Origin: a virus
Direction: 5' to 3' (one strand)
DNA length: 64,000 bases
Virus record (IMG/VR): IMGVR_UViG_3300028840_002431
Coordinates: 1-64,000 of that record
Every line of letters starts with the position of its first letter. Positions within the stretch are counted from its first letter, which is position 1. A program made the position numbers and the translations under genes. Below, in pieces: positions 13,693 to 23,265 of this stretch. The notes under the pieces were generated by a model. That model worked only from the letters and a program-made list of their open reading frames with translations, had not been told where the DNA came from and did no database searches.

Positions 13693-14331
13693 CTAGGCCC
13701 TCATGTCAAGCACGAGTAGCGAACTGTTGGCGTCTGGAGCGACCTTGACAACGCCCATCAGGGTGCAGAACTCGATGGCGTTCTGACCTGCGACGTTGTA
13801 CTCATAGGCGTCCGCGAGTTGGTTAGTGAGGTATCCGTTCGCGCTGGCCCAGAGCTTTTGGCCCGGAGCGTACGTGATCGGGTTTCCAGCACCACCGCCA
13901 AGTAGGACCTGCGTCTCGTAAATCGAGACCGCAACACAGGAGCCGCTACCGCACACATACGGCCCTCGTCCCGAAGCCACACCAGGGGTGTTCTCGAAGG
14001 GGTTTCCCAAGGAATCGTTGAGATAGACTCCAAGGGGCAAGAGCGTGGCGCTGTAATCGCCGCCGATCTTGACCGGTCCGCCATGATAGTTGTTGCCAAT
14101 ATCAGGGCGCGTAAAGGCAATCGAGGCACCAAGGATACCTACCTTGGAAATCCCCGAAAGCGTCGTGGAGACGGTGTTGGCTGCGGTGACGACAGGAGGA
14201 TTCGCTTGCGTGAACGCATCCGGCGTCAACATACCCACTGAATTGCGGGTCATGACGTGGAGGAGTTGCACGCGACCGGAAGTCTCCCGGAAATCACCCG
14301 AGCTTTGACCGCCGATGGCAAAAGATGTCAT
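13693..14331 (-). CDS. Putative capsid decoration or second head protein
   Basis: 212 residues, immediately upstream of the capsid gene with a strong AAGGAGAGAGG site, so probably made in quantity. Composition is Gly-, Ser-, Thr- and Ala-rich and soluble, with YSATLLPLGVYLNDSLG and QKLWASANGYLTNQ. Small beta-rich proteins encoded beside the capsid gene often decorate the head surface; this role is inferred from position and composition only. A 7-bp hairpin (GGTGCTT/AAGCACC) lies upstream around 14369-14400. Confidence 0.65.
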   Translation of the reverse strand: MTSFAIGGQSSGDFRETSGRVQLLHVMTRNSVGMLTPDAFTQANPPVVTAANTVSTTLSGISKVGILGASIAFTRPDIGNNYHGGPVKIGGDYSATLLPLGVYLNDSLGNPFENTPGVASGRGPYVCGSGSCVAVSIYETQVLLGGGAGNPITYAPGQKLWASANGYLTNQLADAYEYNVAGQNAIEFCTLMGVVKVAPDANSSLLVLDMRA

Positions 14332-14436
14332 ATTTGACCTCTCTCCTTTTTCACAGGCGTTTCACTAGGGTGCTTTACATTCGATCTGATCTAAGCACCT
14401 TAGACCCACACAGAGGTCAAGGTGGGAAAGCGTTGA

Positions 14437-15642
14437 TTAGCGAGTTCCGAAAACGTCCCGAACGTCAGGGGCCGACTTCCAGAGCTTGGACAGCTTGTCG
14501 ATACCTTCGTCTCCACCAGCGGACGAAGCGCCGCCCAGCTTAGAGACACCCTCGGTAGGCTTGGTACCAACTGTCCGGGTGGAAGCGGTACGAACGGCCG
14601 CCTCCTTCTTCTCGCCCTCGTCCTCGTCCTTCTTCTCGTCCTCGCCCTGTTCAGCGGCGAAAAGCTGTTGAAGGACCTCGTCTTCTGGACCCAGGTCTTC
14701 GACGGTCACATCCATCTGGGCTGGCTCCATTTGGATATCCGTCTCAGCCGTCTGGCAACCAGCACCGGCCAGCATGTCGTCCAAAACCTGCTCGTCGGTC
14801 TGGATCACTTGCTCCTGGGGCTGAGCAGTCTGTGTCTGTTGCTGCAAAGCCTCCTGGATCATGTCCTGGACCTGTTGGCTGACTTGTTGAACGTCCTGGA
14901 CCTGGACCTGTTGGTCCTGGGCTTGCTGGGCCTGAGCTTGCTGGGCCTGGACCAGTTGCTGAATCTGCTCCTGGGCCTCTGTGAGATTCCCGGCCTGGAT
15001 GTTCTTGACCACCTCTTCGGCTGTCACATCCTTGGCTTTCTTCTCCTGGCCCTCCTCGTCGTCGTCCTTCTTCTCGCCTTCGTCTTCGGCGGCGGCTTTG
15101 TCACCCTCTTCGGCGGCGGCTTTGTCACCCTCGCCCTCGTCATCGGCCTTCTTGGACGACTGTTGATCTTGGTCCTGATCGCCACCCTGATCATCGTCAT
15201 CGTCATCGTCTTCATCGTCGCCCGCCAACCGCTTGTGGGTATCGATCAACTCTTGATCGGGCAGGTGCATGAGAGACACGGACTGATCTTCGATGGCTTC
15301 CTCAGAGGCGTCCTTCATCATGAGCTTCGCAACAGCGATGCACAGATCCGCCTTCTTGAGTAAGACCTCTTTCGACGCCGTCTTCTCCGGATGATTGAAG
15401 GTATCGCCCCTCATCTCAGGCATACCAATCTCATTCCGACGAACGTCGTCACCAGCGTACTCGGACTCCCAGGTGTTAGGAGTGTGTACGTCTTCAGCGA
15501 ACGTTGACGGATCGCCTGTGACATACTCATCCGCAGGGGGCTGGGTACGGGTCTGGTTCATGGTGTAAGGATCTGCCACTTTGTTTAGAGCAGCAGCCTT
15601 CTTCATTACTTCTTCTCGATTCCAGGTAGAACGCTCACGCAT
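14437..15642 (-). CDS. Acidic, Gln-rich scaffold/prohead-core candidate
   Basis: 401 residues. Very acidic, with D-E-D-D-D-D-D-D-D (about residue 145), repeated GDKAAAE and E-K-K-D-D-D-E segments, then a Gln-rich helix (QQAQAQQAQDQQVQVQDV) and a C-terminal helix DKLSKLWKSAPDVRDVFG. Scaffold proteins are typically acidic, helical and end in a short capsid-binding helix, and this gene lies between protease and capsid genes. No sequence family recognised; the function is inferred. Confidence 0.65.
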   Translation of the reverse strand: MRERSTWNREEVMKKAAALNKVADPYTMNQTRTQPPADEYVTGDPSTFAEDVHTPNTWESEYAGDDVRRNEIGMPEMRGDTFNHPEKTASKEVLLKKADLCIAVAKLMMKDASEEAIEDQSVSLMHLPDQELIDTHKRLAGDDEDDDDDDDQGGDQDQDQQSSKKADDEGEGDKAAAEEGDKAAAEDEGEKKDDDEEGQEKKAKDVTAEEVVKNIQAGNLTEAQEQIQQLVQAQQAQAQQAQDQQVQVQDVQQVSQQVQDMIQEALQQQTQTAQPQEQVIQTDEQVLDDMLAGAGCQTAETDIQMEPAQMDVTVEDLGPEDEVLQQLFAAEQGEDEKKDEDEGEKKEAAVRTASTRTVGTKPTEGVSKLGGASSAGGDEGIDKLSKLWKSAPDVRDVFGTR

Positions 15643-15687
15643 GGCAGAGTTCCTTTGTTGTTATGTCTGTGTGTTTGTATAAAAGAT

Positions 15688-17148
15688 TTACGACCGTCCT
15701 AAGGCGTACAGCCGACCTTTTTCCAGCAATTGGGCAGCTTCGCTGCCTGTCACTGCCCGGCCGAGCACCTGACGACAAGCCGTCAGGTAGGTCTCTACAT
15801 CTTCATATGGGCCTGTCCCACCTACATTAAGAACGGCCCTATAAACTCTATTTTCGCCAGCCATTGAGGATTTCTTAGTCAGCAAGTCAAGAACTCTGGA
15901 TACAGCTAACACCTCTCTACCCGTAAACCCAGCTTTCCTAACTAAGGACCAACCTCCGTACCTATGTAGAATTACTCCGTGAAGAACCTTTCTAGCCTCT
16001 GTCTTTCCAACAAAAGAAATCACCATTTTGGCGACCTTACGCCATCCGGGGTTCTTCAAGGCTGACCGGATCAACGTCTCATTTTGTTGGTTAGGATCGA
16101 TAGCCCGGACCTTATCCACTTCTTGCTTGTTAAGTTCTTCTCTAATGTTTTCAACGACTTGGTCGCGGACCGCGTCCGTTAAGTCGGTAATAGCTTTTTG
16201 AAGAGGGGCCTCCTGTTTAGGCTCCTCTTTCGGGGCGACATCGTCGTCAGGCACGAACTGTTGTTGCTGACCCAGCCGGGCGGCCTTGGGCATATGGTTA
16301 GGATCAGCCACCGGAGACGGACGCGAGAAAGCTATGTTCATTCGTGTTTCAAGGCCCTCAAACCCGTCGGCCGAGAGAATGTTCCTGAGGACAGCGCCCT
16401 TGAACGCCGGGTTGGCAACCCACGAGGCTTCGATGAACTTAACAGAATCAGGGTCCGAAAAATGACCACATAGCTCAGCGATTATACGTTCGATGCCCTG
16501 TTCGTCCCTGAACTTATTACCCTTGAAGTATCGTACACAGGAACATAGCTGGGCTTCGTCCAGCGCCACGTTTCCACACTTCGTGCATGTGGTGGACGAA
16601 GTGGAGCATCCCATGGACAGGGTGCCCAACTGACCGCTCTTGATGGCCCGGATCAGAGGAGCGTGTCTAAGATCGTTAGCAATCAGGATGTCGATGTATA
16701 CAGAGTCTCCAACATCCCTGGCCGCAGCATCTATGATTCGACCTTTGGATAGCTCCGGGATCTGGACGTGCTCAACATAGGACTGAGCGCCTACAAACGT
16801 CTTGAAGCTGGCCAGTAAGAGCTTGCGCTCGAAAGCGTCGTTATTGTTGTTAACAAACGGGGCCGTCTTCGGGGTAATGTAATAATCGGTATACTTACGA
16901 TCCACCTCAAAGCCGTCCACAAAGTGGCGGCCGAGAGGAGCCGTTGCCTCATCAACATCCACTGACGCCACGATGGTCGCGTGGCTCAGCATGTACTTGG
17001 CCGGATCATACTCCTGTAGGATGACCTTGGCTGTACGCTTCTGAAAGTCTGGCGAAGGAATTACGGCGTTGCTGCGCAGAGCATCCCACTCCGAAAAACT
17101 TACGTCCGGCTTTTGAACAGTTGCTTTTGCGTACTTGAGAAAAGCCAT
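15688..17148 (-). CDS. Prohead (capsid maturation) protease
   Basis: 486 residues from ATG 17148 (AAGG four bases upstream), preferred over an upstream TTG. The N-terminal 260 residues carry a T4 gp21-like serine-protease pattern: HFVDGFEVDRKY, SYVEHVQIPELSKGRIIDAA, then YIDILIANDLRHAPLI and GQLGTLSMGCS. Likely catalytic residues are His127 (E-H-V-Q) and Ser178 (L-S-M-G); His162 is an alternative. A C-x2-C ... C-x-C cluster follows (about 188-204), suggesting a bound metal. The C-terminal half is a separate helical domain. It would cut scaffold and capsid N-termini during head maturation. Confidence 0.75.
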   Translation of the reverse strand: MAFLKYAKATVQKPDVSFSEWDALRSNAVIPSPDFQKRTAKVILQEYDPAKYMLSHATIVASVDVDEATAPLGRHFVDGFEVDRKYTDYYITPKTAPFVNNNNDAFERKLLLASFKTFVGAQSYVEHVQIPELSKGRIIDAAARDVGDSVYIDILIANDLRHAPLIRAIKSGQLGTLSMGCSTSSTTCTKCGNVALDEAQLCSCVRYFKGNKFRDEQGIERIIAELCGHFSDPDSVKFIEASWVANPAFKGAVLRNILSADGFEGLETRMNIAFSRPSPVADPNHMPKAARLGQQQQFVPDDDVAPKEEPKQEAPLQKAITDLTDAVRDQVVENIREELNKQEVDKVRAIDPNQQNETLIRSALKNPGWRKVAKMVISFVGKTEARKVLHGVILHRYGGWSLVRKAGFTGREVLAVSRVLDLLTKKSSMAGENRVYRAVLNVGGTGPYEDVETYLTACRQVLGRAVTGSEAAQLLEKGRLYALGRS

Positions 17149-17155
17149 CTGACCT

Positions 17156-17440
17156 TTAGCCAACCCTACGCTTCAGTTCTAACACTAGCTGAGACAGCTT
17201 TTCGAACGACTGTCTAGCCTCTTTGCTGCTCTCGTAGGACTCTGACCACCCTTCGTCCAATAGAGGGTTCACACCTTTCAGATCCTTACCCAAATCTTTG
17301 AGGGACCCCTCAGTCTTACCTACAGAACGCGCTAAGTCCGTCATAGCTTTGTCGATATCACGGACCAACTCGTGTAAGCTCTTTCCAGCGCTTCTTGAAA
17401 GACCCCGACGGTCGTAAGTCGTATTTCCGCCTCTGCTCAC
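17156..17440 (-). CDS. Small helical protein in the head operon
   Basis: 94 residues. The GTG at 17440 overlaps the upstream stop as GTGA, which fixes the start better than the GTG one codon earlier. Helical and charged (LHELVRDIDKAMTDLARSVG, SFEKLSQLVLELKRRVG), coiled-coil-like. Family unknown; a head-assembly partner of the neighbouring protease is plausible. Confidence 0.6.
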   Translation of the reverse strand: MSRGGNTTYDRRGLSRSAGKSLHELVRDIDKAMTDLARSVGKTEGSLKDLGKDLKGVNPLLDEGWSESYESSKEARQSFEKLSQLVLELKRRVG

Positions 17441-18159
17441 CACCCTAACGACTCCCCCTCAGGATTCAGAATGGAGTCAGATTTGATGAGGAACAAATCC
17501 TGCGGGCACGCAAAAAGCCGCACACATGCGCCATCCTTCATCTTGTAAGTGGTGCGACGCATCTGGGTTCCACACTTGGGGCAAGAGGGCTTCCCAGCAT
17601 CGATTTCCCTCTGGGTCGCCCGGTATGTGCGGTTCAGGGCAACCCAGTAGGCGGCGGTTTTCTCTACGTGTTGCTGAATCCTAAGGTCTCTCAGCCGCTC
17701 TGAGACGCGATAAAACTTCTCGACTTCATCGCGTAAGCTATCGTCCGAAACTCCGGAGGCGGCGTAACGATGCCACAGCGCATCGTAGGCTCCCACCTCA
17801 TTCGCGCCATCCTTCCAGAGTTTCGCCAACTCATGATAAAAACCAGCGGGTAATTCAGACCCTCTCCACGGGGAAGAGGATGCCCAACGTTTTCGAGCTT
17901 CGGCAATGTCGTAGCTCATGTAAGATTGATCGAACTCCGGAGGCATGTAACATGTGAGTTTGGGGTCCACCCGGATGATTTCGTCCGGCGACATCCGTTC
18001 GTTGCCATAAGGCCACTGAACGTCAACTTGCCCCAACCCACGGTGGACCGCTGTTACGCGGCCCACGAACGGAGAAAGCGTAGATCCAGACGCCGGGGCG
18101 AATCGTTCAACGACATCCCCGATGCTGTAATCCTTAACGAGTTTCCAGAAGTCGATCAA
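17437..18159 (-). CDS. Head-operon protein with C-terminal zinc finger, unknown
   Basis: 240 residues from a TTG start with GCGGGA upstream. The first 65 residues look like a small beta-barrel (YSIGDVVERFAP, VGRVTAVHRGLGQVDVQWP), similar to KOW/Tudor-like folds. The C-terminus has PSCPKCGTQMRRTTYK followed by LFACP, a probable zinc ribbon of the kind found in phage head-linked proteins. The middle contains VEKTAAYWVALNRTYR. No function assigned. Confidence 0.6.
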   Translation of the reverse strand: MIDFWKLVKDYSIGDVVERFAPASGSTLSPFVGRVTAVHRGLGQVDVQWPYGNERMSPDEIIRVDPKLTCYMPPEFDQSYMSYDIAEARKRWASSSPWRGSELPAGFYHELAKLWKDGANEVGAYDALWHRYAASGVSDDSLRDEVEKFYRVSERLRDLRIQQHVEKTAAYWVALNRTYRATQREIDAGKPSCPKCGTQMRRTTYKMKDGACVRLFACPQDLFLIKSDSILNPEGESLGW

Positions 18160-18176
18160 TTTGAATCCCGCTTACG

Positions 18177-18581
18177 TTATGGAGCGAGAGGGCGGCCGTT
18201 CTCTGCCTTGCCGTGATGCACGCCAGAGGAATCATCGTTCCCGTAGGCTTGCATATACGGCTCGTCAGCTTCCGTCTGATGCGGCTGCGACGGATTCTGG
18301 AAGGTGTCCATGTACGGCTCATCGCCGTCACGCTGAAGGACCTCCGCCTTCTTGTCGCTGGCTTGCAGAATCTGAGCTTGCCGAACGGTCATAGACTTCT
18401 CACCGTAGGCGGCGGTCTCGAAATCGTCAGCAACCCGATCGATCTCGTTCACGAGTTCCTTGGCTTCTTCGAACTTCATGCCCCACTTCTCGTGATTCTC
18501 CTGGATTGTGCTGGCAATACGATCCAGACGAGCCAGAACGCGGTCGGCAGCGCTTGTGTCAAACTCCACTTTGTTGGACAT
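18177..18581 (-). CDS. Nested in-frame product, scaffold-like candidate
   Basis: ATG 18579-18581 is preceded by GCGAGGAGAAAG, a near-ideal ribosome site, inside and in frame with the 944-residue gene. The product is 134 residues: MSNKVEFDTSAADRVLARLD, then a helical stretch and a polar tail with two D-E-P-Y-M motifs. This gene-in-gene layout parallels lambda C/Nu3 and other protease-scaffold pairs, where the short form is the scaffold. The long form's own ATG has only a weak ribosome site, so the short form may be the more abundant. Confidence 0.6.
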   Translation of the reverse strand: MSNKVEFDTSAADRVLARLDRIASTIQENHEKWGMKFEEAKELVNEIDRVADDFETAAYGEKSMTVRQAQILQASDKKAEVLQRDGDEPYMDTFQNPSQPHQTEADEPYMQAYGNDDSSGVHHGKAENGRPLAP

Positions 18582-21011
18582 CTTTCTCCTCGCTAGTTTC
18601 TCTGTGGTTGTTAACAACGTCTCATCTTGAGGTTGTGGTTCTCCTGCAAGACGAGCTAACAAACTATTATAGGCGGTCGGATGGATTACACGGTCGTACC
18701 CCTCTGTCCGAATCGCCAAATCTAGAGCCGCCCGATACTGAGCGTCACGAGGCACTCCCTCGATGTTTACTGTCAACACCGGAGCCTGGAGCCATCTCTG
18801 AGCGGACGCCAAAATCTTGGAATACTCACGATCAGTTAGGTCTTGATCCCTAGGTTGTGACCACCCTCGATAAGGATCGACCGCGTTGGGTTCAACACCC
18901 CAATAGACAGCCTGACGATTTTTACCCATCGCAGAAGTATTGAAATAAATAGAAAAAGGATTGGCTGGCCTTAATTTTCCAGCGGCGTGAAGATGCCGGA
19001 CCACCACCCTGACCCTGGCCGAACTACTGGCAGTCCGACTCCTGAAAGAGTCCCAAAACTCTTTGGCCGTCGCTTCTAACTCCTGCGGCTCCTTGCCAAA
19101 CAAGTCATATCTAGGCGGTTTTCTAGGTTCTTGCGGCTCAGAAACACCCTGCTTCGCCAACCGATCTTCGGTGGACAGGGGCACTCTGGCTTTCTTACCC
19201 TCTGCTTTTCTTTCCCTATATCTGGCCATGGCTCTCTTGAACGCGCTCTTCGCTCGACTCAATCGTTTCTTATACGCACGCATCTCTTCTTGGTACTTTT
19301 TGAGGGCGGCTTCGTATTGGCGATTGTCTTCTTCGTCTAATAAATCTTGAATTTCCCTCTGTTTGTCGGGCACCAGGGCACCCAGGTTCCGCGTGATCCT
19401 TAGTTTAAAAAGTGTAGGAATATCGTTATCGACGCTGGGGTAATTTCCCTCTCGCTCCCTGAGGAAACGCATAGCCTTACCCAGTCTTGAAACGATTTCC
19501 TTTGGGGTTTGGTACTCAGATATATGTTCTTTGGAGTCCGGGTCTAAGAACCTCTTACGGGCGTCCTGGTAATCCATAGCCTGTAGATAACCCGTGGCCA
19601 CCTTCTGAGCGGCCGGGTCGGCCCCGAACCTCTTCAAAAGTTTCTTCACGGCTTCCGGTTCGACGGGCTTGTGATCGGTCTTTTCCAAGCCGCTATAAAA
19701 CAACACTTCGGACATTTTGGCGGCTCGTTGGGATCGAGCACTTGGGTTCTCGTCCTTCCCCGACAAAGTGAAACCAGCTAACTCTTCGGCCAAGTCAGGC
19801 GGGATTCCGTCTTTCTCTATACTTTTGGCTACTGCGTTTCGGGCCGCCAAATTCATGGCCACGGTCTGGACTTGATGCCGACGCTTGGCCTCTTCTTTTT
19901 CCTCCCCCTCAGGTAGCTCGTCATAACTGACACTTTTACCGTCGATCTCCACCATCTTGGGGTCCGGGACCTCGGAGGGGTCCATCGTGTAAGACTCCAA
20001 GTTCTCGCGAAGCTTGTCGAAATCCTCCGTCTCAACAGGAATCGACTTGGCGACGTTGAAGTCCGAGATCATCTTGTTAACTTCGTCCGGGTGGATCGGC
20101 GGCCTGATCAGCATCAAATCGAGCGCCACCTCCGGAGAAAACGTTCTCCGTAGCTGGTCACGAGAGTCCTTAAATTCAGCCTGAGTGTACGGACGAGTAG
20201 GAGAGCCAGGAGGAGGTGGAAGCTTCTTTTTCTTCGAAGGCTTCTTCTTAGGTTTTTCGTCCGAGACCTCCTCTGGAATTTCCTCTTCGCTCTCCTCGTC
20301 AGGAGCCTCCTCCTCGTCAGGAGCCTCTTCGGCCGGTACCTCGCCGGACGGTGGTGCGACCGGCTTCGTTGGCCCTTTCTTTTTCTTCGGCTTGAGCTTG
20401 AGGACACGCACCAAATCGCCCAATGTCTCAATTTCCTTGGGCAATGTACGGCCGTGGAAAACGTCTTTGACCTGATCTATGGAGGTCTCCGGGTTCGATA
20501 TAGCCCACGACCCCATGTCTTTCTTCGGGTTCAAGAAATCCTTGAGAAAATTGTCAAATTGGGCGTCGTTCGCCCGCATCGCGGCCAGAGACTTAGCCGC
20601 TTCAAGGTCCGTTTCCGGGGTTTTGACAGCCTTGGGTTTCGCTTCTTCCGGTTCCGCTTCTGGCTGTGGCTTCTCTTCCGGCTCTGGTTCCTCTTTCTTG
20701 ATCTCCTCGTATTTATGAGGCTCTTTCTTGAGCTTCTCTTTCGTGACCTGGACAGTCTTACTGGGGTCCTCCTTCAACCTAACAGTAATCAGGTCCTGCC
20801 TCTTCTTGGCCGTATGGACTGACCCGCCGACATCCTTATAATTATGAGAGAGGTCCTCGTCCTTCTGAGACAAGTCCTCGTCCTTATCAGGCTCTACCCG
20901 CTCACGACGCTTGTCGTGGCGAGGGGGCTTCACCTTGGGACTCTCTCGAACCAGACGCTCAGTCTCTTCGTCTTCGCGCTGAGAATCTGACTTGGTGGCG
21001 AACCGTTCCAT
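18177..21011 (-). CDS. 944-residue multi-segment head protein, unknown
   Basis: Very long, charged protein directly downstream of the portal gene. Residues 1-290 are low-complexity Lys/Glu/Pro (PEPEEKPQPEAEPEEAKP and similar). The middle is helical (KYQEEMRAYKKRLSRAKSAF). Around residue 660 comes SSSARVRVVVRHLHAAGKL, resembling the starts of separate virion genes, then a folded-looking domain (FSIYFNTSAMGKNRQAVYWG, RTEGYDRVIHPTAYNSLL). The last 134 residues can be made separately from an internal start. It looks like several head components joined in one reading frame; scaffold or internal-head function is inferred. Confidence 0.65.
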   Translation of the reverse strand: MERFATKSDSQREDEETERLVRESPKVKPPRHDKRRERVEPDKDEDLSQKDEDLSHNYKDVGGSVHTAKKRQDLITVRLKEDPSKTVQVTKEKLKKEPHKYEEIKKEEPEPEEKPQPEAEPEEAKPKAVKTPETDLEAAKSLAAMRANDAQFDNFLKDFLNPKKDMGSWAISNPETSIDQVKDVFHGRTLPKEIETLGDLVRVLKLKPKKKKGPTKPVAPPSGEVPAEEAPDEEEAPDEESEEEIPEEVSDEKPKKKPSKKKKLPPPPGSPTRPYTQAEFKDSRDQLRRTFSPEVALDLMLIRPPIHPDEVNKMISDFNVAKSIPVETEDFDKLRENLESYTMDPSEVPDPKMVEIDGKSVSYDELPEGEEKEEAKRRHQVQTVAMNLAARNAVAKSIEKDGIPPDLAEELAGFTLSGKDENPSARSQRAAKMSEVLFYSGLEKTDHKPVEPEAVKKLLKRFGADPAAQKVATGYLQAMDYQDARKRFLDPDSKEHISEYQTPKEIVSRLGKAMRFLREREGNYPSVDNDIPTLFKLRITRNLGALVPDKQREIQDLLDEEDNRQYEAALKKYQEEMRAYKKRLSRAKSAFKRAMARYRERKAEGKKARVPLSTEDRLAKQGVSEPQEPRKPPRYDLFGKEPQELEATAKEFWDSFRSRTASSSARVRVVVRHLHAAGKLRPANPFSIYFNTSAMGKNRQAVYWGVEPNAVDPYRGWSQPRDQDLTDREYSKILASAQRWLQAPVLTVNIEGVPRDAQYRAALDLAIRTEGYDRVIHPTAYNSLLARLAGEPQPQDETLLTTTEKLARRKMSNKVEFDTSAADRVLARLDRIASTIQENHEKWGMKFEEAKELVNEIDRVADDFETAAYGEKSMTVRQAQILQASDKKAEVLQRDGDEPYMDTFQNPSQPHQTEADEPYMQAYGNDDSSGVHHGKAENGRPLAP

Positions 21012-21040
21012 CGGTAGAACAAATCTATCGAAAGACTAAT

Positions 21041-22834
21041 CTACCACCGCTCCTCTTCACCGCCGCCCTCGGGTTTCGGCACCTCTTTAAGCTTCAATGC
21101 CTTTTGGACCCTATCGACCACGTCTGTGTTTTCGATGATACGGTCTGCCACGCCATTGTAGATGCCCCGGAGAGCTTCGTTGAACAGGGCGTCGTTGACC
21201 GTAAACATGTCCTTCTCTAACTTGAGCTTGGTGTCGTCCGGATCGATGTTGAACATCTCCAAAATGAGACTGATGTCGATCGACCCCTTCTGGTAGAGAT
21301 TGAACAGGGCGTCATAAGTGTCCTGGGAGTCCCGCAGCGGTAGTCTCGTGAACGAGAGACGAGGGTATAACACCACCTCACCACCCCAGGCGTTCTTCTC
21401 CACAAACCCCTTGCGCCGGGCAATGGGCTTAAAGAGATAGTTCTCCACATATTCCTGAACCATCTCCCGCAAGAACATGTACCGGGTGTTTATGACTTCG
21501 AGCTTGAGCCTGTCTCCGGAGTACAACGTCTCTCCGGATAACAGGCTCTCAGTGACACCCAGACCCGCGTACAGTTGCTTGTCCGTGATGTCATATTCGC
21601 TCGACAAATCCAGAAGCCGGTCCCTGGCTCCGATTTCTTCCCAACGGACTTCATAGTTGGTGACAATCGAATAGTCAGGATCGACGAGGGCCAAATCGAC
21701 TTGCTCCCTCAAATCGTTAACATCCATCTCGGAAATTCTGTCGCCCCAGACGATACGCTTGGGCGTCATCGCCCTGGAAGCAATCTGGGTCTGAGCCTGA
21801 CGTAGCTTTTCCCGGTAGTACAACGTCCGGAGAACGCGGTCTAAGATGCTCTGCCCCAGGTCTTCGCCAGCACCACGTCGCCCGGCTAGGTAATAACAGA
21901 ATGACCCCTCATCCGGGTCTGTGCCCAAGGGAATGAGTTTACCGTTTTCAATATGATCCCGTACCTCTTCAGGCATCTCGCGGACCATCTCTTCCGCGAA
22001 CTCGTCACCGGACTTAGCCTGATTTATAAGAGCGCGGTCCCGCTCGGCCGGTATCAACTCAACACGTAGCTTATCCGTGAACGAATAAGTCGTGACTTTT
22101 ACCTGATCAATGGGCAGGAGGATGAGCCGATCCCATCCCTGATAGTACTCCTGGTAGTAAGATAGCTCCTGATCCTCACGGTCCTCTCGTTCGACCAGAC
22201 CTACCTCAGGCTCTTCTTTAGCCTCACCTGACTCCGTGACAATCGACTTAACACCAATAGCCTTCTCGTCATATCCGATGTCATCCGGAACCTTGACCTC
22301 GGAGTCTTCAGCAAACACGAAGACTCCGCCATCCAACCAGTAGTGGTGAACCATTGTGACGAGCCGCTGGAACAACTTTATACGGTCACACATGGTCGTG
22401 AAGAACCACAGAATGTAGTTGGCGTAGTCGTGAGGGTCTTTGAAGCCTTCCGGGCAAGTAGTTGGCTTCGGGGTAGCCAACCGGACCTTCGACAAGGGTA
22501 GTTCCGTATGCAGATCGATGGACTGCCCCACGATCGGGTCGGTGTTATAAAAGTGCCTGTAGATCTCCCGCTTCTCACGTAGAGACTGCGGCAACTCCAG
22601 AAAATCGGTAGACAACTGCGGGGAGAAGAACTGCCCGGCAGAAGCCATCGTCGTATTCCCGCTGCCGTAGCCGCCAAAGTCGCAATTGGCTATCTTCTGG
22701 AGCTTACGAGCCTCTAGCTCCTTTGGGGTCAAAGAACTGACCGGGCCTTTGGCAATGTACGGGGAAGGCATCGCCCGTGTGACCACGGTCGCGTAAGGAG
22801 CAGAAGTGGCGTTCGTGAACTTTCTAGTGGGCAT
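21041..22834 (-). CDS. Portal protein
   Basis: 597 residues, a usual size for portals of large phages. Portal-like features are the early REIYRHFYNTDPIVGQSIDL segment, VHHYWLDGGVFVFAED, ILLPIDQVKVTTYSF, and a long helical stem region with LDRVLRTLYYREKLRQAQTQ and LGVTESLLSGETLYSG. The gene lies between terminase and the protease/capsid cluster. The portal ring is the packaging channel and head-tail connector. Its ATG overlaps the upstream TAA (TAATG) with GAAGG just upstream. Confidence 0.85.
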   Translation of the reverse strand: MPTRKFTNATSAPYATVVTRAMPSPYIAKGPVSSLTPKELEARKLQKIANCDFGGYGSGNTTMASAGQFFSPQLSTDFLELPQSLREKREIYRHFYNTDPIVGQSIDLHTELPLSKVRLATPKPTTCPEGFKDPHDYANYILWFFTTMCDRIKLFQRLVTMVHHYWLDGGVFVFAEDSEVKVPDDIGYDEKAIGVKSIVTESGEAKEEPEVGLVEREDREDQELSYYQEYYQGWDRLILLPIDQVKVTTYSFTDKLRVELIPAERDRALINQAKSGDEFAEEMVREMPEEVRDHIENGKLIPLGTDPDEGSFCYYLAGRRGAGEDLGQSILDRVLRTLYYREKLRQAQTQIASRAMTPKRIVWGDRISEMDVNDLREQVDLALVDPDYSIVTNYEVRWEEIGARDRLLDLSSEYDITDKQLYAGLGVTESLLSGETLYSGDRLKLEVINTRYMFLREMVQEYVENYLFKPIARRKGFVEKNAWGGEVVLYPRLSFTRLPLRDSQDTYDALFNLYQKGSIDISLILEMFNIDPDDTKLKLEKDMFTVNDALFNEALRGIYNGVADRIIENTDVVDRVQKALKLKEVPKPEGGGEEERW

Positions 22835-23265
22835 TAGCCTTCGCTACCCGTGCCGGTTGGCACTTGCGTAAGGGACTCCTCTACATAGGTTCTAATCAAA
22901 GATTCCATAGGGCTGCTTGTCGCCAGTCGTCTTTCCTCCCGCTGTTGCTGCCGTTGCTGCTTATGTTGCCGCTCACGTTCACGGTCGGCTGATTCAGCCC
23001 GTACCTCGGATAACCGGTCTAACACCTTCGAGGTCCGTATGGTCCGGTTCGAAACCTGCCGAACAGCGCCCGCGTACCTTATTACGGCGTTGGCGTAAGT
23101 CATGTAAATCGTTGTGCTATCGTCCACCGGGCTTCTCCTAACACGACGGTACAATGAGTCTGCCAAGGCGTGTACCCGGAAAGCCCGCGTCTTGATCTCA
23201 TCCTGGAGAGTGGCGACCTCCGAGACCACTTCTTCGTTACTCATATGGTCAGGATTGCGATTCAC
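22834..23265 (-). CDS. Small helical head-operon protein
   Basis: 143 residues from GTG 23265, which overlaps the upstream stop as GTGA and has AGG seven bases before it. Helical (SNEEVVSEVATLQDEIKTRA), then a very basic Gln/Arg stretch (RERERQHKQQRQQQREERR) that could bind nucleic acid. No family recognised; its place before portal suggests a role in head assembly or packaging. Confidence 0.6.
   Translation of the reverse strand: MNRNPDHMSNEEVVSEVATLQDEIKTRAFRVHALADSLYRRVRRSPVDDSTTIYMTYANAVIRYAGAVRQVSNRTIRTSKVLDRLSEVRAESADRERERQHKQQRQQQREERRLATSSPMESLIRTYVEESLTQVPTGTGSEG

Noticed and set aside
14668-15363. 231-codon plus-strand frame with many Leu residues that looks membrane-like
   Set aside because: It is the antisense of the Gln/Asp/Glu-rich scaffold candidate; Gln and Glu codons read backwards give Leu.
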